Below, piece after piece: positions 8,193-18,739 of a stretch of DNA of 64,000 nucleotides. How positions within the stretch are numbered: position 1 is the first letter of the stretch; every line of letters begins with the position of its first letter. Source of the DNA: Ideonella oryzae (GTDB lineage Bacteria; Pseudomonadota; Gammaproteobacteria; Burkholderiales; Burkholderiaceae_C); the NCBI RefSeq assembly GCF_024055665.1, contig NZ_JAMXMC010000006.1, forward strand, positions 313,250-377,249. The letters run 5' to 3'. A model generated the notes under the pieces. The model was not told where the DNA came from, made no database searches, and was given only the letters and a program-made list of their open reading frames with translations. The position numbers and the translations under genes were made by a program.

Positions 8193-9176
8193 TCAGATCA
8201 CGCCGGCCTGGGCAGCCTGCTGGTCCGCGTGGTACGACGAACGGACCATCGCGCCCACCGCCGCGTGGGTGAAGCCCATCTTGTAGGCCTCGGTCTCGAA
8301 CATCTTGAAGGTGTCCGGGTGCACGTAGCGGCGCACCGGCAGGTGGTGGCCCGAGGGGGCCAGGTACTGGCCGATGGTCAGCATGTCGATGCCGTGGGCC
8401 CGCATGTCGCGCATGACGTCGAGGATTTCCTCGTCGGTCTCGCCCAGCCCCACCATCAGCCCGCTCTTGGTCGGCACGCCCGGCACTTCCTGCTTGAAGC
8501 GCTGCAGCAGGGTCAGGCTGAACTGGTAGTCGGCGCCGGGTCGGGCTTCCTTGTACAGGCGCGGCACCGTCTCCAGGTTGTGGTTCATCACGTCCGGCGG
8601 GCTGGCCTTGAGGATGTCCAGCGCCTTGTCCAGGCGGCCACGAAAGTCGGGCACCAGCACCTCGATCTGGGTCTGGGGCGACTGCTCACGCACCTGGCGG
8701 ATGCATTCGACGTAGTGGCCCGCGCCACCGTCGCGCAGGTCGTCGCGGTCCACGCTGGTGATGACCACGTACTTGAGCTTGAGCGCGGCAATGGTCTTGG
8801 CCAGGTTGCCGGGCTCCTCGGTGTCCAGCGGGTCCGGGCGGCCGTGGCCCACGTCGCAGAAGGGGCAGCGGCGGGTGCACTTGTCACCCATGATCATGAA
8901 GGTGGCCGTGCCGTGGCCGAAGCACTCGCCGATGTTGGGGCAGGAGGCTTCCTCGCAGACGGTGTGCAGCTTGTGCTCGCGCAGGATCTGCTTGATCTCG
9001 TAAAAGCGGGTCGTGGGGCTGCCGGCCTTCACGCGGATCCAGTCGGGCTTCTTCAGCGTCTCGGCCGGCACGATCTTGATCGGGATGCGGGCGGTCTTGG
9101 CCTCGGCCTTCTGCTTGGCCGAGGCGTCGTAGGCGGCGCCGGTCTTGTGTTCGTGCGTGGTGTTCTCGGTGGCCAT
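8193..9176 (-). CDS. lipA: lipoyl synthase
   Basis: Radical-SAM enzyme that inserts two sulfurs into protein-bound octanoyl groups to make lipoyl cofactors. The two iron-sulfur sites are visible: the auxiliary-cluster cysteines in [12 protein letters not shown] and the radical-SAM CxxxCxxC in CTRRCPFC. At 327 aa the length is normal. It lies just downstream of lipB, 61 bp away, the usual order. The N-terminus is Lys/Ala-rich and poorly conserved. Confidence 0.97.
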   Translation of the reverse strand: MATENTTHEHKTGAAYDASAKQKAEAKTARIPIKIVPAETLKKPDWIRVKAGSPTTRFYEIKQILREHKLHTVCEEASCPNIGECFGHGTATFMIMGDKCTRRCPFCDVGHGRPDPLDTEEPGNLAKTIAALKLKYVVITSVDRDDLRDGGAGHYVECIRQVREQSPQTQIEVLVPDFRGRLDKALDILKASPPDVMNHNLETVPRLYKEARPGADYQFSLTLLQRFKQEVPGVPTKSGLMVGLGETDEEILDVMRDMRAHGIDMLTIGQYLAPSGHHLPVRRYVHPDTFKMFETEAYKMGFTHAAVGAMVRSSYHADQQAAQAGVI

Positions 9177-9237
9177 GTCGTCAGTGCCTTGCCGCGGTGG
9201 CGGCGTTGCGTGAGGATCGGGAAGAAGAAAGGTGCCG

Positions 9238-9957
9238 CTAGGCGGTCGCGGGCGGGCTCAGGTGGGCGGCCAGACGCTCGATCAGCACGGCCGCCACGGC
9301 CTCGGGCGTGACGTGGACGCCCAGTGTAGCGAGGTCCACCGTGGCCAGCCCGGCATAGCCGCAGGGGTTGATGCGGTGGAAGGGCTCGAGGTCCATCGCC
9401 ACGTTGAGCGACACGCCGTGGTACGTGCAGTGGTTGCTCACCTTGATGCCCAGCGCGGAGATCTTGCCCAGGCCGGCGAACGGGTCCTGGCGCGGCCCGG
9501 CGGGCAAACCGGCGTTCAGCGGGTCGGCCAGGTTCACGTAGATGCCCGGGGCGCTTTCCACCCGGAAGCCGATCACACCGAAGCGCTCCAGCGTCTGGAT
9601 CACGGCGGCTTCCAGGCGGAAGACGTATTCCTTGACGTAGATGCCCAGGCGCCGCAGGTCCACCAGCGGGTAGACCACCACCTGACCCGGGCCGTGGTAA
9701 GTCACCTGCCCGCCGCGGTTGCTCTGCACCACCGGGATGTCGCCCGCGCCCAGCACATGCTCGGCCTTGCCGGCCACGCCCTGGGTGAAGACGGGCGGAT
9801 GCGCCACCCACCAGAACTCGTCGGGGGTGTCGGGCCCGCGCGCGGCCGTGAAGGCCTGCATCGCAGCGAAGGTCTCGTCATAGGGCACCAGGCCCCAGGC
9901 GCGCACAAAGGCCCCGCCGGACAGCGCGGAGGCCACGGGCACGGTGCGGTGGTTCAT
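9238..9957 (-). CDS. lipB: octanoyl-[acyl carrier protein]:protein octanoyltransferase
   Basis: Transfers octanoate from acyl carrier protein to lipoyl domains, supplying LipA. It contains the [14 protein letters not shown] motif, the catalytic Lys segment [14 protein letters not shown] and the catalytic Cys in INPCGYAGL. The ATG at 9957 gives 239 aa. An ATG 27 codons upstream would add unrelated sequence. A -10-like GACAAT lies 7 bp upstream of this start, so the message may be nearly leaderless. Confidence 0.96.
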   Translation of the reverse strand: MNHRTVPVASALSGGAFVRAWGLVPYDETFAAMQAFTAARGPDTPDEFWWVAHPPVFTQGVAGKAEHVLGAGDIPVVQSNRGGQVTYHGPGQVVVYPLVDLRRLGIYVKEYVFRLEAAVIQTLERFGVIGFRVESAPGIYVNLADPLNAGLPAGPRQDPFAGLGKISALGIKVSNHCTYHGVSLNVAMDLEPFHRINPCGYAGLATVDLATLGVHVTPEAVAAVLIERLAAHLSPPATA

Positions 9958-10036
9958 GCCCCCGATTGTCCCCGAGCGGCAGAGGGCTTGCCGTGGCAGG
10001 CTTATCGTCGGGCTTGAGCTTGCTTCAGGAGAGGTC

Positions 10037-10726
10037 ATGTTCCTCCGCCCCGCCCTGCGATGGCCCTGGGCCGTGCCGCTGTTGTGCCTGGCGCTGTGCG
10101 GCGCCGCACCGGCGCAGGATCTGGCCGAGGCGCCGCCCCAGGCCGACCCCGCGCTGCAGCAGGCGCTGGACGCCTACGCCCAGGGCCGCTGGGCCGAGGC
10201 CGCCCGGTCCTTCGAAGTCCTGGCCCGCCAGGGCCAGCCGGTGGCCCAGCACGACCTGGCCGCCATGCACCTGCGCGGCGAGGTGCCGCAGGCCAGCGTG
10301 GCCACCGCCCTGCACTGGCTGCTGCAGGCGGCCGATGCAGGCTTCGTCACCTCGCAGCAGGCGCTGGGGGAGTTGTATGAAAGTGGCCGCCTGGGCTGGA
10401 AGGACCTGCCGCAGGCGGTGGCCTGGTACCGCCGCGCGGCCGAGGCCGGCAGCCCGCAGGCGCAGCTGGAGATGGGCACGGCCTGCTTCCTGGGCCGGGG
10501 CACGCCACAGGACCTGGCCCAGGCCGCCCAGTGGTACCGCCAGGCCGCGCTGGCCGGCGACCTGGGGGCGATGTACATCCTGGCCTCGATGTACGAGAAA
10601 GGTGAAGGGGTGGACGCCAACCGCCGGCTGGCGCTCTACTGGTACGCGGCGGCCGCCGATGCAGGCGACGACGCGGCGCCCTACAAGGTCAAGGAGCTGA
10701 CCGATGCGGAACCGCCCAGCCCCTGA
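10037..10726 (+). CDS. secreted Sel1-repeat (TPR-like) protein
   Basis: A 229-aa protein with a signal peptide (cleavage near GAAPAQ) followed by about four Sel1-like repeats. Examples are [21 protein letters not shown] and [22 protein letters not shown]. Such repeats form helical scaffolds for protein-protein contacts in the envelope; the partner is unknown. A good ribosome site (AGGAGA) precedes the ATG at 10037. It converges on the DUF493 gene. Confidence 0.88.
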   Translation: MFLRPALRWPWAVPLLCLALCGAAPAQDLAEAPPQADPALQQALDAYAQGRWAEAARSFEVLARQGQPVAQHDLAAMHLRGEVPQASVATALHWLLQAADAGFVTSQQALGELYESGRLGWKDLPQAVAWYRRAAEAGSPQAQLEMGTACFLGRGTPQDLAQAAQWYRQAALAGDLGAMYILASMYEKGEGVDANRRLALYWYAAAADAGDDAAPYKVKELTDAEPPSP

Positions 10727-10744
10727 CGGGCTGGGCACGGGGCG

Positions 10745-11026
10745 TCAGAACACCACTTTCACCATCGGGTGCGAAGTCAGGGCGCGGTAGAGCTCATCGA
10801 GCTGGTCGCGGCTGGTGGCGGTGACCGTGATGGTCAGACCCAGGTAGTTGCCGGCAGCACTGGGCCGGCGCTCGACGCTGTCCGGGTCGAACTCGGGGTC
10901 GAACTGCAGCGCCACCGCCACGATGGCGGCCTCGAAACCCTCGACATGCGCACCCATCACCTTGATGGGAAAGGCACTCGGGTACTCGATCAGCGACTCT
11001 TCGGGCGGAATGGGGCGGTTCATCAT
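10745..11026 (-). CDS. DUF493 (YbeD-family) small regulatory-fold protein
   Basis: A 93-aa ferredoxin-fold protein of the YbeD family, recognised by PSAFPIKVMG near the start, the SxxGNYLGLTITVTA core and the HPMVKVVF end. YbeD genes typically lie next to lipB, as here, and an ACT-like regulatory role has been suggested from structure. The start was taken at the first of two consecutive ATGs (11026); 11023 is equally possible. Confidence 0.9.
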   Translation of the reverse strand: MMNRPIPPEESLIEYPSAFPIKVMGAHVEGFEAAIVAVALQFDPEFDPDSVERRPSAAGNYLGLTITVTATSRDQLDELYRALTSHPMVKVVF

Positions 11027-11069
11027 GCGGGCTGAGTTGGGGGTGCCGCGTGGAATATCAAGAGGCCCG

Positions 11070-11963
11070 TCAGGCCGCCTGTTCCGCCTTGGCCCGCTGG
11101 TAGGCCTCGTACAGCCGGCCATAGACCGGGCCGGGCTTGCCACGCAGCGCGCCGTGGCCCACCGGTTCGCCGTCCAGCCGGGTCACGGCCAGCACCTCCT
11201 TGCCGGTGGAGCTGAGCAGCACCTCGTCAGCCGCCCGCAGGTCGGCCTCGCAGATCGGCCGCAGGTTGAAAGCGATGCCTGCCTCCTCGCACAGCTCGCG
11301 CAGCAGGCCCACCCGGATGCCGGGCAGCACATGCGGCCCCATTGGCGGCCCCAGCAGCGCCCCCTCCTGCACGATCCACACATTGCTGCTGGCGCCCTCG
11401 GTCAGCCAGGGGCCGCCAGGTTCGCCCTCGCGCAGCAGCAGGGTCTCGGCCGCACCGGCGTCCACGGACACCTGGCGGGCCATCACATTGCCCAGCAGCG
11501 AGATGCTCTTGATGTCGCCATGCGACCAGCGCAGGTCTGGCGCGGTGACGCAGGCCGCGCCATGGTGGCGCCACTCGGCCGGCACCGGCTTGAGCGGGGT
11601 ACTCATCAGAAAGACGGTGGGCGTCAGGTCGGGCAGCATGGCGTGCTCGCGCAGGGCCACGCCGCGGGTGACCTGCAGGTAGATCAGCTGGTCGTCGAAG
11701 GGCTGGGCCGCCACCAGGCGCCGCACCCGGGCCTCCCAGCCCGCCACGTCGTGCGGGGCCGGGAGGCGCAGCCGGTCCAGGTTGCGGGCCAGCCGGGCCA
11801 TGTGATCGGCAAAGCGGAACAGGCGCCGGCCATAGACCGGCAGGGCCTCGTAGACGCCGTCGCCCAGCAAAAAGCCCCGGTCCAGAACCGACACGCGGGC
11901 CTGGGACAGGGGCAGCAGTTCACCGTCGAGATCGCAGACGAAATCCGGCAGCGGTGCACTCAT
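11070..11963 (-). CDS. class IV aminotransferase, probable D-amino acid aminotransferase
   Basis: PLP-dependent fold IV enzyme of 297 aa. It has LDRGFLLGDGVYE near the N-terminus, YLQVTRG in the substrate region, and the Schiff-base Lys in DIKSISLLGN. TEGASSNVWI binds the cofactor phosphate. The gene order lipB-DUF493-this gene-dacC recurs in betaproteobacteria and favours D-alanine/D-glutamate transamination over branched-chain or aminodeoxychorismate chemistry. The exact substrate is inferred. Confidence 0.88.
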   Translation of the reverse strand: MSAPLPDFVCDLDGELLPLSQARVSVLDRGFLLGDGVYEALPVYGRRLFRFADHMARLARNLDRLRLPAPHDVAGWEARVRRLVAAQPFDDQLIYLQVTRGVALREHAMLPDLTPTVFLMSTPLKPVPAEWRHHGAACVTAPDLRWSHGDIKSISLLGNVMARQVSVDAGAAETLLLREGEPGGPWLTEGASSNVWIVQEGALLGPPMGPHVLPGIRVGLLRELCEEAGIAFNLRPICEADLRAADEVLLSSTGKEVLAVTRLDGEPVGHGALRGKPGPVYGRLYEAYQRAKAEQAA

Positions 11964-11990
11964 GATGGGCCCTCCTCAGAGGGCCACAGA

Positions 11991-13154
11991 TTACTTGATC
12001 CAGAGGCGGATGGCATCCCAGGCGCGGCCAAAGAGTCCGGCCAGCGGCACATCCTCGGCCACCACCAGGGGCACGGTGACCACGGTGGCGCCGGCCGCGT
12101 CGGTCACCTTGAGCGTGCCCACGCGCTGGCCCTTGGTCAGCGGGGCCACCAGCGGGTCGGTGCGCTCGATGCTGGTCTTGAGCTTGTCGCCCTCGCCCTT
12201 GGGCACCGACACATAGACCGCACCCTGCGGGCCGACCAGAGCCACCTCAGGCTTGGCGCCCTTCCACACCTTGACCGTGGCCACCGGCTTGCTGGCGTCA
12301 AAGAGGCGGACCGCGTCGAACTGGGTGAAGCCCCAGTTCAGCAGCTTCTGGCTCTCGGTGGCCCGGCCATCCTTGGAGTCAGCCCCCAGCACCACCGACA
12401 GCAGACGGCGCTTGCCGTTGGGGAAATCGCGCTGGGCCGAGGCCACCAGGCAGTAGCCGGCGCCATCGGTGTAGCCGGTCTTCATGCCGTCCACCGAAGG
12501 ATCGCGGCGCAGCAGCAGGTTGCGGTTGTCCTGGCGGATCTTGTTGTAGGTGTACTCCTTCATGGAGTAATACGGATAGCGCTCGGGGAAGTCGCGGATG
12601 ATGTGCGAGGCGATCACCGAAATGTCGCGGGCGCTGGAGTAGTGCCCCGCCTCGGTCAGCCCGGTCACGTTCTTGAAAGCGGTGTTCTTCAGGCCCCAGG
12701 CCTGGGCCTGGCGGTTCATCACGCCGACGAAGCCGTCCAGGCTGCCGGCCGTGCCTTCGGCCAGGGCCACCGCGGCGTCGTTGCCCGACACCACGATCAT
12801 GCCCTTGAGCAGATCGTCCACCGAGGGCTGCATGGTGGTGTCGATGAACATCAGCGAGCCGCCGCCCTTGCGCTCGGCCCAGGCCCGCTGCGACACCGAC
12901 AGGTGCTGGTCCAGCGACACCTTTTTGTCGCGCAGGGCCTGGAACACCTCGTAGGCGGTCATCAGCTTGGTCAGCGAGGCCGGCTCGAAGCGGGTGTCGG
13001 CGTCGCGCTCGGCCAGCACCTGGTTGGTCGTCATGTCCAGCAGCAGGTAGCCGTGGGCGGCGATTTCCGGCGGTTGCGGCAGCTGCGCAGCGGCCGGCAG
13101 CACGGCGCCCAGCGCCAGCACGGCACCGAACAAGGGGGAGCGAAGAGAGATCAT
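11991..13154 (-). CDS. dacC: D-alanyl-D-alanine carboxypeptidase (PBP5/6 type)
   Basis: Periplasmic low-molecular-weight penicillin-binding protein that trims the terminal D-Ala from peptidoglycan pentapeptides. A signal peptide (to about AAAQ) is followed by the three active-site motifs: SLTK (SxxK), SGN and KTG in GMKTGYTDGAGYC. The C-terminal beta domain and the amphipathic end WDAIRLWIK, a membrane anchor, are present. The ATG at 13154 gives 387 aa. The choice of symbol among dacA/dacC is by similarity only. Confidence 0.93.
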   Translation of the reverse strand: MISLRSPLFGAVLALGAVLPAAAQLPQPPEIAAHGYLLLDMTTNQVLAERDADTRFEPASLTKLMTAYEVFQALRDKKVSLDQHLSVSQRAWAERKGGGSLMFIDTTMQPSVDDLLKGMIVVSGNDAAVALAEGTAGSLDGFVGVMNRQAQAWGLKNTAFKNVTGLTEAGHYSSARDISVIASHIIRDFPERYPYYSMKEYTYNKIRQDNRNLLLRRDPSVDGMKTGYTDGAGYCLVASAQRDFPNGKRRLLSVVLGADSKDGRATESQKLLNWGFTQFDAVRLFDASKPVATVKVWKGAKPEVALVGPQGAVYVSVPKGEGDKLKTSIERTDPLVAPLTKGQRVGTLKVTDAAGATVVTVPLVVAEDVPLAGLFGRAWDAIRLWIK

Positions 13155-13207
13155 GGAATTTCCGGTCACAGAGAAGGAAAAGCGCCCGCCAGCCGGGCCC
13201 TGTGCAC

Positions 13208-13834
13208 TCAGCGGTGCCAGGCCCCGGTCACCAGGGACTTCAGGACAGACAGCTGTCCGTGGAAAAAGTGCCCCACACCGGGCACGACGACCACCGGCAG
13301 GACCTGGGGCCGCGCCCAGTCCAGCGTGGCCTGCAGTGGCACCACGTCGTCGGCCTCGCCGTGGATGACGAGGGTGTCGGCCGGCACCGGCGGCACAGGG
13401 AAACGGGACGTGGCCGGCCCGACCAGGGCCAGGCGCTCGGCGGCCTGGTCGGCCGGCAGCCGGGCCGCCGCCGCAGCGGCCACGTAGGCGCCGAAGGAAA
13501 AACCCGCCAAGGCCAGCGGCAGGGCCGGGTCGCGCACGGCCGCGACCACGGCCAGCGCGTCGTCGACCTCACCGCGGCCCTCGTCGTACTGGCCGGCCGA
13601 AGCCCCCACGCCGCGGAAGTTGAAGCGCACCACCCGGTAGCCCAGCTGCAGGAAGGCCCGCGCCAGGGTCTGGACCACCTTGTTGTCCATGGTGCCGCCG
13701 TGCAGGGGGTGGGGGTGGCAGACCACCACGACGCCGCGCGGGGCGGTGTCCTGCGGCGCATCGACCGCCACCTCCAGCGGGCCGGCGGGTCCGGCCACGG
13801 ACAGGAGCTGCGACTGCGGATTGAGGCCCGCCAT
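13208..13834 (-). CDS. alpha/beta hydrolase (CocE/YfcF-like small hydrolase)
   Basis: A 208-aa single-domain hydrolase with CHPHPLHGGTMDNKVV (oxyanion region), NFRGVGAS, the nucleophile elbow GFSFG, an acidic residue in HGEADDVVP and a C-terminal His in GVGHFFHG. It resembles the conserved proteobacterial hydrolases annotated as KANL3/Tex30 or alpha/beta hydrolase; the substrate is unknown. The gap to the following ferredoxin gene is three bases, so they are co-transcribed. Confidence 0.88.
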   Translation of the reverse strand: MAGLNPQSQLLSVAGPAGPLEVAVDAPQDTAPRGVVVVCHPHPLHGGTMDNKVVQTLARAFLQLGYRVVRFNFRGVGASAGQYDEGRGEVDDALAVVAAVRDPALPLALAGFSFGAYVAAAAAARLPADQAAERLALVGPATSRFPVPPVPADTLVIHGEADDVVPLQATLDWARPQVLPVVVVPGVGHFFHGQLSVLKSLVTGAWHR

Positions 13835-13837
13835 CCT

Positions 13838-14167
13838 TCAGCGCCCCACCGTGGGCGGCAGCATCAGGCGCTCGACCGGCTGGCCGTCGCGCAGGTGCGA
13901 CTGGACGATCTCGTCGATGTCGGCCTCGTCCACGAAGGTGTACCAGACGGCCTCGGGATAGACCACGGCCACGGGGCCACCGGCACAGCGGTCCAGGCAG
14001 CCGGCCTTGTTGACCCGCACCCCGCCCGGGCCGGCCAGGCCGGCGGCCTTGACCTGCTGCTTGCAGCGGTCGAAGCCGGCCTGGGCGCCATGCAGGGCAC
14101 AGCAGTCCTCGCCGTTGGGACGCTGGTTGAGACAGAAGAAGATGTGGCGCTGGTAGTAGCTGCTCAT
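13838..14167 (-). CDS. thioredoxin-like [2Fe-2S] ferredoxin
   Basis: A 109-aa protein with the thioredoxin-like ferredoxin pattern. An early Cys (FFCLNQRPNG) plus CC and CK positions are followed by NKAGCLDRCAGGPV and VVYPEAVWY. It probably binds one [2Fe-2S] cluster. Its redox partner is unknown. The start ATG at 14167 begins MSSYYQRHIFFC. It lies in one minus-strand run with the hydrolase and the VanZ-like gene. Confidence 0.9.
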   Translation of the reverse strand: MSSYYQRHIFFCLNQRPNGEDCCALHGAQAGFDRCKQQVKAAGLAGPGGVRVNKAGCLDRCAGGPVAVVYPEAVWYTFVDEADIDEIVQSHLRDGQPVERLMLPPTVGR

Positions 14168-14211
14168 GGCGTGATTGTAGGCAGCCGGTCTGGCCGGACG
14201 GTGAGCAAGGG

Positions 14212-15387
14212 TCAGCGCCGGGCCAGGGGCGGCATGCGCTCGGAGGACGCCACGCGCAGGCCCAGCCAGGCCAGCGTGGCCAGCGGCCAGAGCCAGCCCA
14301 CCCACTTGGCCAGGCCGTGAAAGCGGATGAAGCGGCCCTGCTCCCAGGCCTGCAGGCTCATGGCGAAATAGGGGTCGGACGGTGCCTGCACCACGATCAC
14401 CAGCTGCAGGGCCAGCGCCACCATGCCCAGGGCGGCGGCCAGGCGCTGTGACACCGGCAGCGCCAGCACCGCCAACGCCCCGCCCAGCTGCAGGGCCGGC
14501 ACGACGCCGGGCGTCACCCAGGACAGGGCATGCACTGGCCCGAAGTTGAGTGCGGCCGACAAGGTGGTGGTGGCCAGACCGAGGCCCGCCAGGCACAGGC
14601 CGGCGACGACGCGGCGCCAGCCCGGCCGGGTGATGGAATAGGCCAGCAGGCAGGGCACCAGCAGGCCCAGGGCCATGCCCAGCGCCTCCACCGGTTCGGG
14701 CAGACGATCCTCCGGCACCGGGATGTCGCTCACCCACTCCAGCAGGCCCTGGGCCCAGGAGACATCGAGCAGCCAGTCCACCAGCTGATCCTGCATGCGC
14801 GACCAACTCGGGCCCAGCCCCAGCGGCAACGGCAGCGGAAACAGCAGGCCCACCGGCCACAAGGGCAGCAGCACCAGGGCCCCCCGGCTGCGGCGCCAGA
14901 ACCAGCGCTCCCGCGTGGCCTGCCAGCGGTCGATCAGGCGCAAGGCCTGCAGGGCACCGCCCAGGGACGCACCCGCCACCGCCCCGGCCGTGTTCAGCAA
15001 CCAGTCCAGCAGCGACGGAAAGCGCCCGGGCAGGAACTGCTGGGTCACCTCCATCGTGTAGGACAGGGCCGAGGCGCTGCCGGCCGCCAGGATCCAGGCC
15101 AGGGGCCAGCGCAGGTGACTGCGCACCCCGGCCAGGTAGACCAGCATGCCCAGCGGTGCATAGCCCAGGAGGTTGGCCACCATGTCGAAACGGTCCCGCC
15201 AGGGCGGCATGGGCAGCCGAACGATCTCGAGCCAACCCAGGTGGCTGGGCCAGCTCCAGTCGCTGAAGGGGAAGAGGCTGGCGTAGACGATCAGCCCGGC
15301 GAACAGCAGGGCCAACGGAATCGCGGTGCTCAACTGGCCGCTGCCGCGCTGCGGCAGGGTCTCCCGCGCCGCTTCAGGTCGCGCCAC
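14212..15387 (-). CDS. VanZ-like family integral membrane protein
   Basis: A 391-aa membrane protein with about ten hydrophobic segments. The N-terminal third has the VanZ pattern: LFPFSDW, DMVANLLGYAPLGML, SYTMEVTQQFLPGRFPSLLDWLLNTAGA. The C-terminal half holds additional membrane helices and is longer than minimal VanZ proteins. Members are named for teicoplanin resistance but most have unknown roles, possibly in the envelope. No resistance function should be assumed. It sits directly downstream of hemJ, 11 bp away. Confidence 0.85.
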   Translation of the reverse strand: MARPEAARETLPQRGSGQLSTAIPLALLFAGLIVYASLFPFSDWSWPSHLGWLEIVRLPMPPWRDRFDMVANLLGYAPLGMLVYLAGVRSHLRWPLAWILAAGSASALSYTMEVTQQFLPGRFPSLLDWLLNTAGAVAGASLGGALQALRLIDRWQATRERWFWRRSRGALVLLPLWPVGLLFPLPLPLGLGPSWSRMQDQLVDWLLDVSWAQGLLEWVSDIPVPEDRLPEPVEALGMALGLLVPCLLAYSITRPGWRRVVAGLCLAGLGLATTTLSAALNFGPVHALSWVTPGVVPALQLGGALAVLALPVSQRLAAALGMVALALQLVIVVQAPSDPYFAMSLQAWEQGRFIRFHGLAKWVGWLWPLATLAWLGLRVASSERMPPLARR

Positions 15388-15398
15388 GGCCCGGGCCC

Positions 15399-15833
15399 TC
15401 AGAAGGGCTTGACCACCACCAAGATGACGATGGCGGCGAACAGCAGCACCGAGGTCTCGTTGAACCAGCGGAACCAGCGGTGGTCATGCCGGTTGGCAAA
15501 CTGCTCGAACTGGCGCAGGAACTTGCGGCAATGCACGTGGTAGCCGATCACACCCAGCACCAGCAACAGCTTGGCGTGGATCCAGCCCTGGCCCTTGCCG
15601 ATGCCGAAACCCAGCCACAGCCACAGGCCCAGCAGCACGGCCGGCACAGCCAGCAAGGTGGCAAAGCGGTAGAGCTTGTGGCCCATCAGCAGCAGACGCT
15701 CACGCTCGGCATGGCTCTCCTGCGGCACCATGGCCAGGTTGACCAGGATGCGCGGCAGGTAGAACAGGCCGGCAAACCAGCTCGCCACGAAAATGATGTG
15801 GAAGGCCTTGACCCAGAGGTAGAGGTTGCTCAT
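15399..15833 (-). CDS. hemJ: protoporphyrinogen IX oxidase, HemJ type
   Basis: Inner-membrane heme-biosynthesis enzyme of the HemJ/UPF0093 family. At 144 aa with four hydrophobic segments the length is standard. Conserved features are WVKAFHIIFVASWFAGLFYLP with its His, the GHKLYR segment, and WIHAKLLLVL with a second His, which together ligate heme. The open frame extends upstream, but the ATG at 15833 (MSNLYLWVKAFH) matches the family. It lies divergent from hemB, supporting the heme assignment. A CopD-family label is the usual automatic alternative. Confidence 0.9.
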   Translation of the reverse strand: MSNLYLWVKAFHIIFVASWFAGLFYLPRILVNLAMVPQESHAERERLLLMGHKLYRFATLLAVPAVLLGLWLWLGFGIGKGQGWIHAKLLLVLGVIGYHVHCRKFLRQFEQFANRHDHRWFRWFNETSVLLFAAIVILVVVKPF

Positions 15834-15893
15834 GCGGGGATTATGAGCCGCGCCCCGTGACGGGACCGAAACCAAAACCTGAAACCCGAGCCC

Positions 15894-17111
<1,218 letters not shown>

Positions 17112-17121
17112 CCTGCCGCCG

Positions 17122-18240
17122 ATGCGGGTCTTCCACATCACGCCCGAGCGCTCGGACGCCCTGTCCGAGCCGCCTGAGGCGCTGCCGCCGTCCGGCTACC
17201 TGTGGCTGAGCTTCAGCCGCCGGGCCTTCGAGGACGCCATCCCGATGCTGCAGCGCCAGCTGCAGCGCTGGGCCGGCGCCGGCCTGGTGGACCTGCACCT
17301 GAGCGATCTGCTCAACCCCCAGCTGCCCTCGCACTACGAGGACACCTCCTGGTACGACCTGCTGGTGTTCCGCCGCCTGGCGGCGGGCGGCGGCAACGGC
17401 CAGAACGGCAGCCGCCCGGCCCAGCCCGAGGAAGACAAGCCACCGCCGGCGGGCCCGCTGCCGGCCTCGGCCATCGACACCAGCCCGGTGGGCTTCGCGG
17501 TGTTCGACCGGGTGCTGGTGACGGTGCACCCGGAGGACTGCCTGGTGCGCGAATACTTCGCCCAGCGCCTGTCGCAGCAATCGCGCGAGACGGACCTGCG
17601 CGGCAGCGGCCGCCTGCCCACCAGCCCGGCCGAGCAGATGCTGCGCATGGTCAACCACATGGTGGACAGCTACCTGGAGCTGCGCCGGGTGCTGACCCGG
17701 CACTTCGCCGCCCTGCAGGCCGAGCTGCTGCGCCCGCGCAGCCGATTCGCGGGCTGGCACATCATCCTGCAGTCGCGCGAGGCCCTGCACCGGCTGGAAG
17801 ACACCAGCGAGGACCAGCGCAGCGCTATCCAGGAATGGATCGACGCGCTGGACGAATGGCCCGCGGCCGAGAACGCGGCGGGGCAGCGCGAGCGCGAACT
17901 GCTGCGGGTGCGCTCCAAGGACGTGCTGGAGCACATCGAGCGGGTGCTGACCCATGTGCGGCGGCTGGAGCAGGCCTCCGAGGCCGCGGTGCAGATGCAC
18001 TTCTCGGCCGTGGGTCAGCGCACCAACGACATCATGCGCACGCTGACCGTGCTGACGGCCATCTTCCTGCCGCTGAACCTGATCACCGGCATCTTCGGCA
18101 TGAACTTCGAGTGGCTGCCGCTGATCCACAAGCAGGACGGCTTCTGGATCGCGGTGGGCGTGATGGCCGCCACCGGCCTGGGGCTGGGCGGCCTGTTCTG
18201 GCGCAAGCGCTACCTGGGCACGCGCCAGTCGCCAGACTGA
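17122..18240 (+). CDS. CorA-family divalent cation transporter
   Basis: A 372-aa inner-membrane channel protein. There is a long cytoplasmic N-terminal domain and a coiled helix up to about residue 300. The first membrane segment carries the signature GIFGMNF (GMN), and a second segment precedes a basic C-terminus. Mg2+, Co2+ or Zn2+ could be the cargo; CorA and ZntB cannot be told apart here. The ATG at 17122 lies 10 bp after the hemB stop, suggesting co-transcription. Confidence 0.92.
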   Translation: MRVFHITPERSDALSEPPEALPPSGYLWLSFSRRAFEDAIPMLQRQLQRWAGAGLVDLHLSDLLNPQLPSHYEDTSWYDLLVFRRLAAGGGNGQNGSRPAQPEEDKPPPAGPLPASAIDTSPVGFAVFDRVLVTVHPEDCLVREYFAQRLSQQSRETDLRGSGRLPTSPAEQMLRMVNHMVDSYLELRRVLTRHFAALQAELLRPRSRFAGWHIILQSREALHRLEDTSEDQRSAIQEWIDALDEWPAAENAAGQRERELLRVRSKDVLEHIERVLTHVRRLEQASEAAVQMHFSAVGQRTNDIMRTLTVLTAIFLPLNLITGIFGMNFEWLPLIHKQDGFWIAVGVMAATGLGLGGLFWRKRYLGTRQSPD

Positions 18241-18247
18241 AACGTCC

Positions 18248-18712
18248 TCAGGCGCCGCGGCGCTTGCGGTACGGGTCCTTCAGGCCCAGGCCCAGCATGA
18301 TCTCGGTCTCGTAGGCCTCCATGGCCTCGGCGTCTTCCTCGCTGGTCTCGTGGTCCCAGCCCTGGGCGTGCAGGGTGCCGTGCACCAGCAGATGGGCGTA
18401 GTGCTCGGCCACCGGAATGCGCAGCTCGCGCGCCTCTTTCGCCACCACCGGCGCGCACAGCACCAGGTCGGCCATCACCACCGGTTCCTGCGCGTAATCG
18501 AAGGTCAGCACATTGGTGGCGTAGTCCTTGCCGCGGTACTCGCGGTTCAGGGCCTGGCCCTCCTCGGCATCGACGATGCGCACGGTCATCTCGGCCGGTG
18601 CCGCCAGCGCATGGCGGATGCAGCGGATGACGGTGTGGCGCGGCAGCTGGTCGCGGTGGCGCGCATCGGCGAACTGCAGGGACAGGCTCAGCGTGGGCAG
18701 GGCAGCGGACAT
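18248..18712 (-). CDS. ybeY: endoribonuclease YbeY (rRNA maturation factor)
   Basis: Metal-dependent endoribonuclease for 16S 3'-end maturation and ribosome quality control. The 154-aa protein has the zinc site [16 protein letters not shown] (HxxxHxxxxxH) and the ATNVLTFDY motif. It is downstream of phoH by 27 bp, the widespread phoH-ybeY pair. It converges on the CorA gene, 7 bp apart. Confidence 0.96.
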   Translation of the reverse strand: MSAALPTLSLSLQFADARHRDQLPRHTVIRCIRHALAAPAEMTVRIVDAEEGQALNREYRGKDYATNVLTFDYAQEPVVMADLVLCAPVVAKEARELRIPVAEHYAHLLVHGTLHAQGWDHETSEEDAEAMEAYETEIMLGLGLKDPYRKRRGA

Positions 18713-18739
18713 GGCAGGCTCAGGTCGGAAGAAGGGAGA

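Noticed and set aside
10848-13487. Long plus-strand open frame
   Set aside because: It is antisense to the aminotransferase and dacC, both of which show full family motifs.
14212-15387. Glycopeptide resistance (vanZ)
   Set aside because: Only the membrane fold is shared; no vanHAX genes exist nearby and most VanZ-like proteins have no resistance role.
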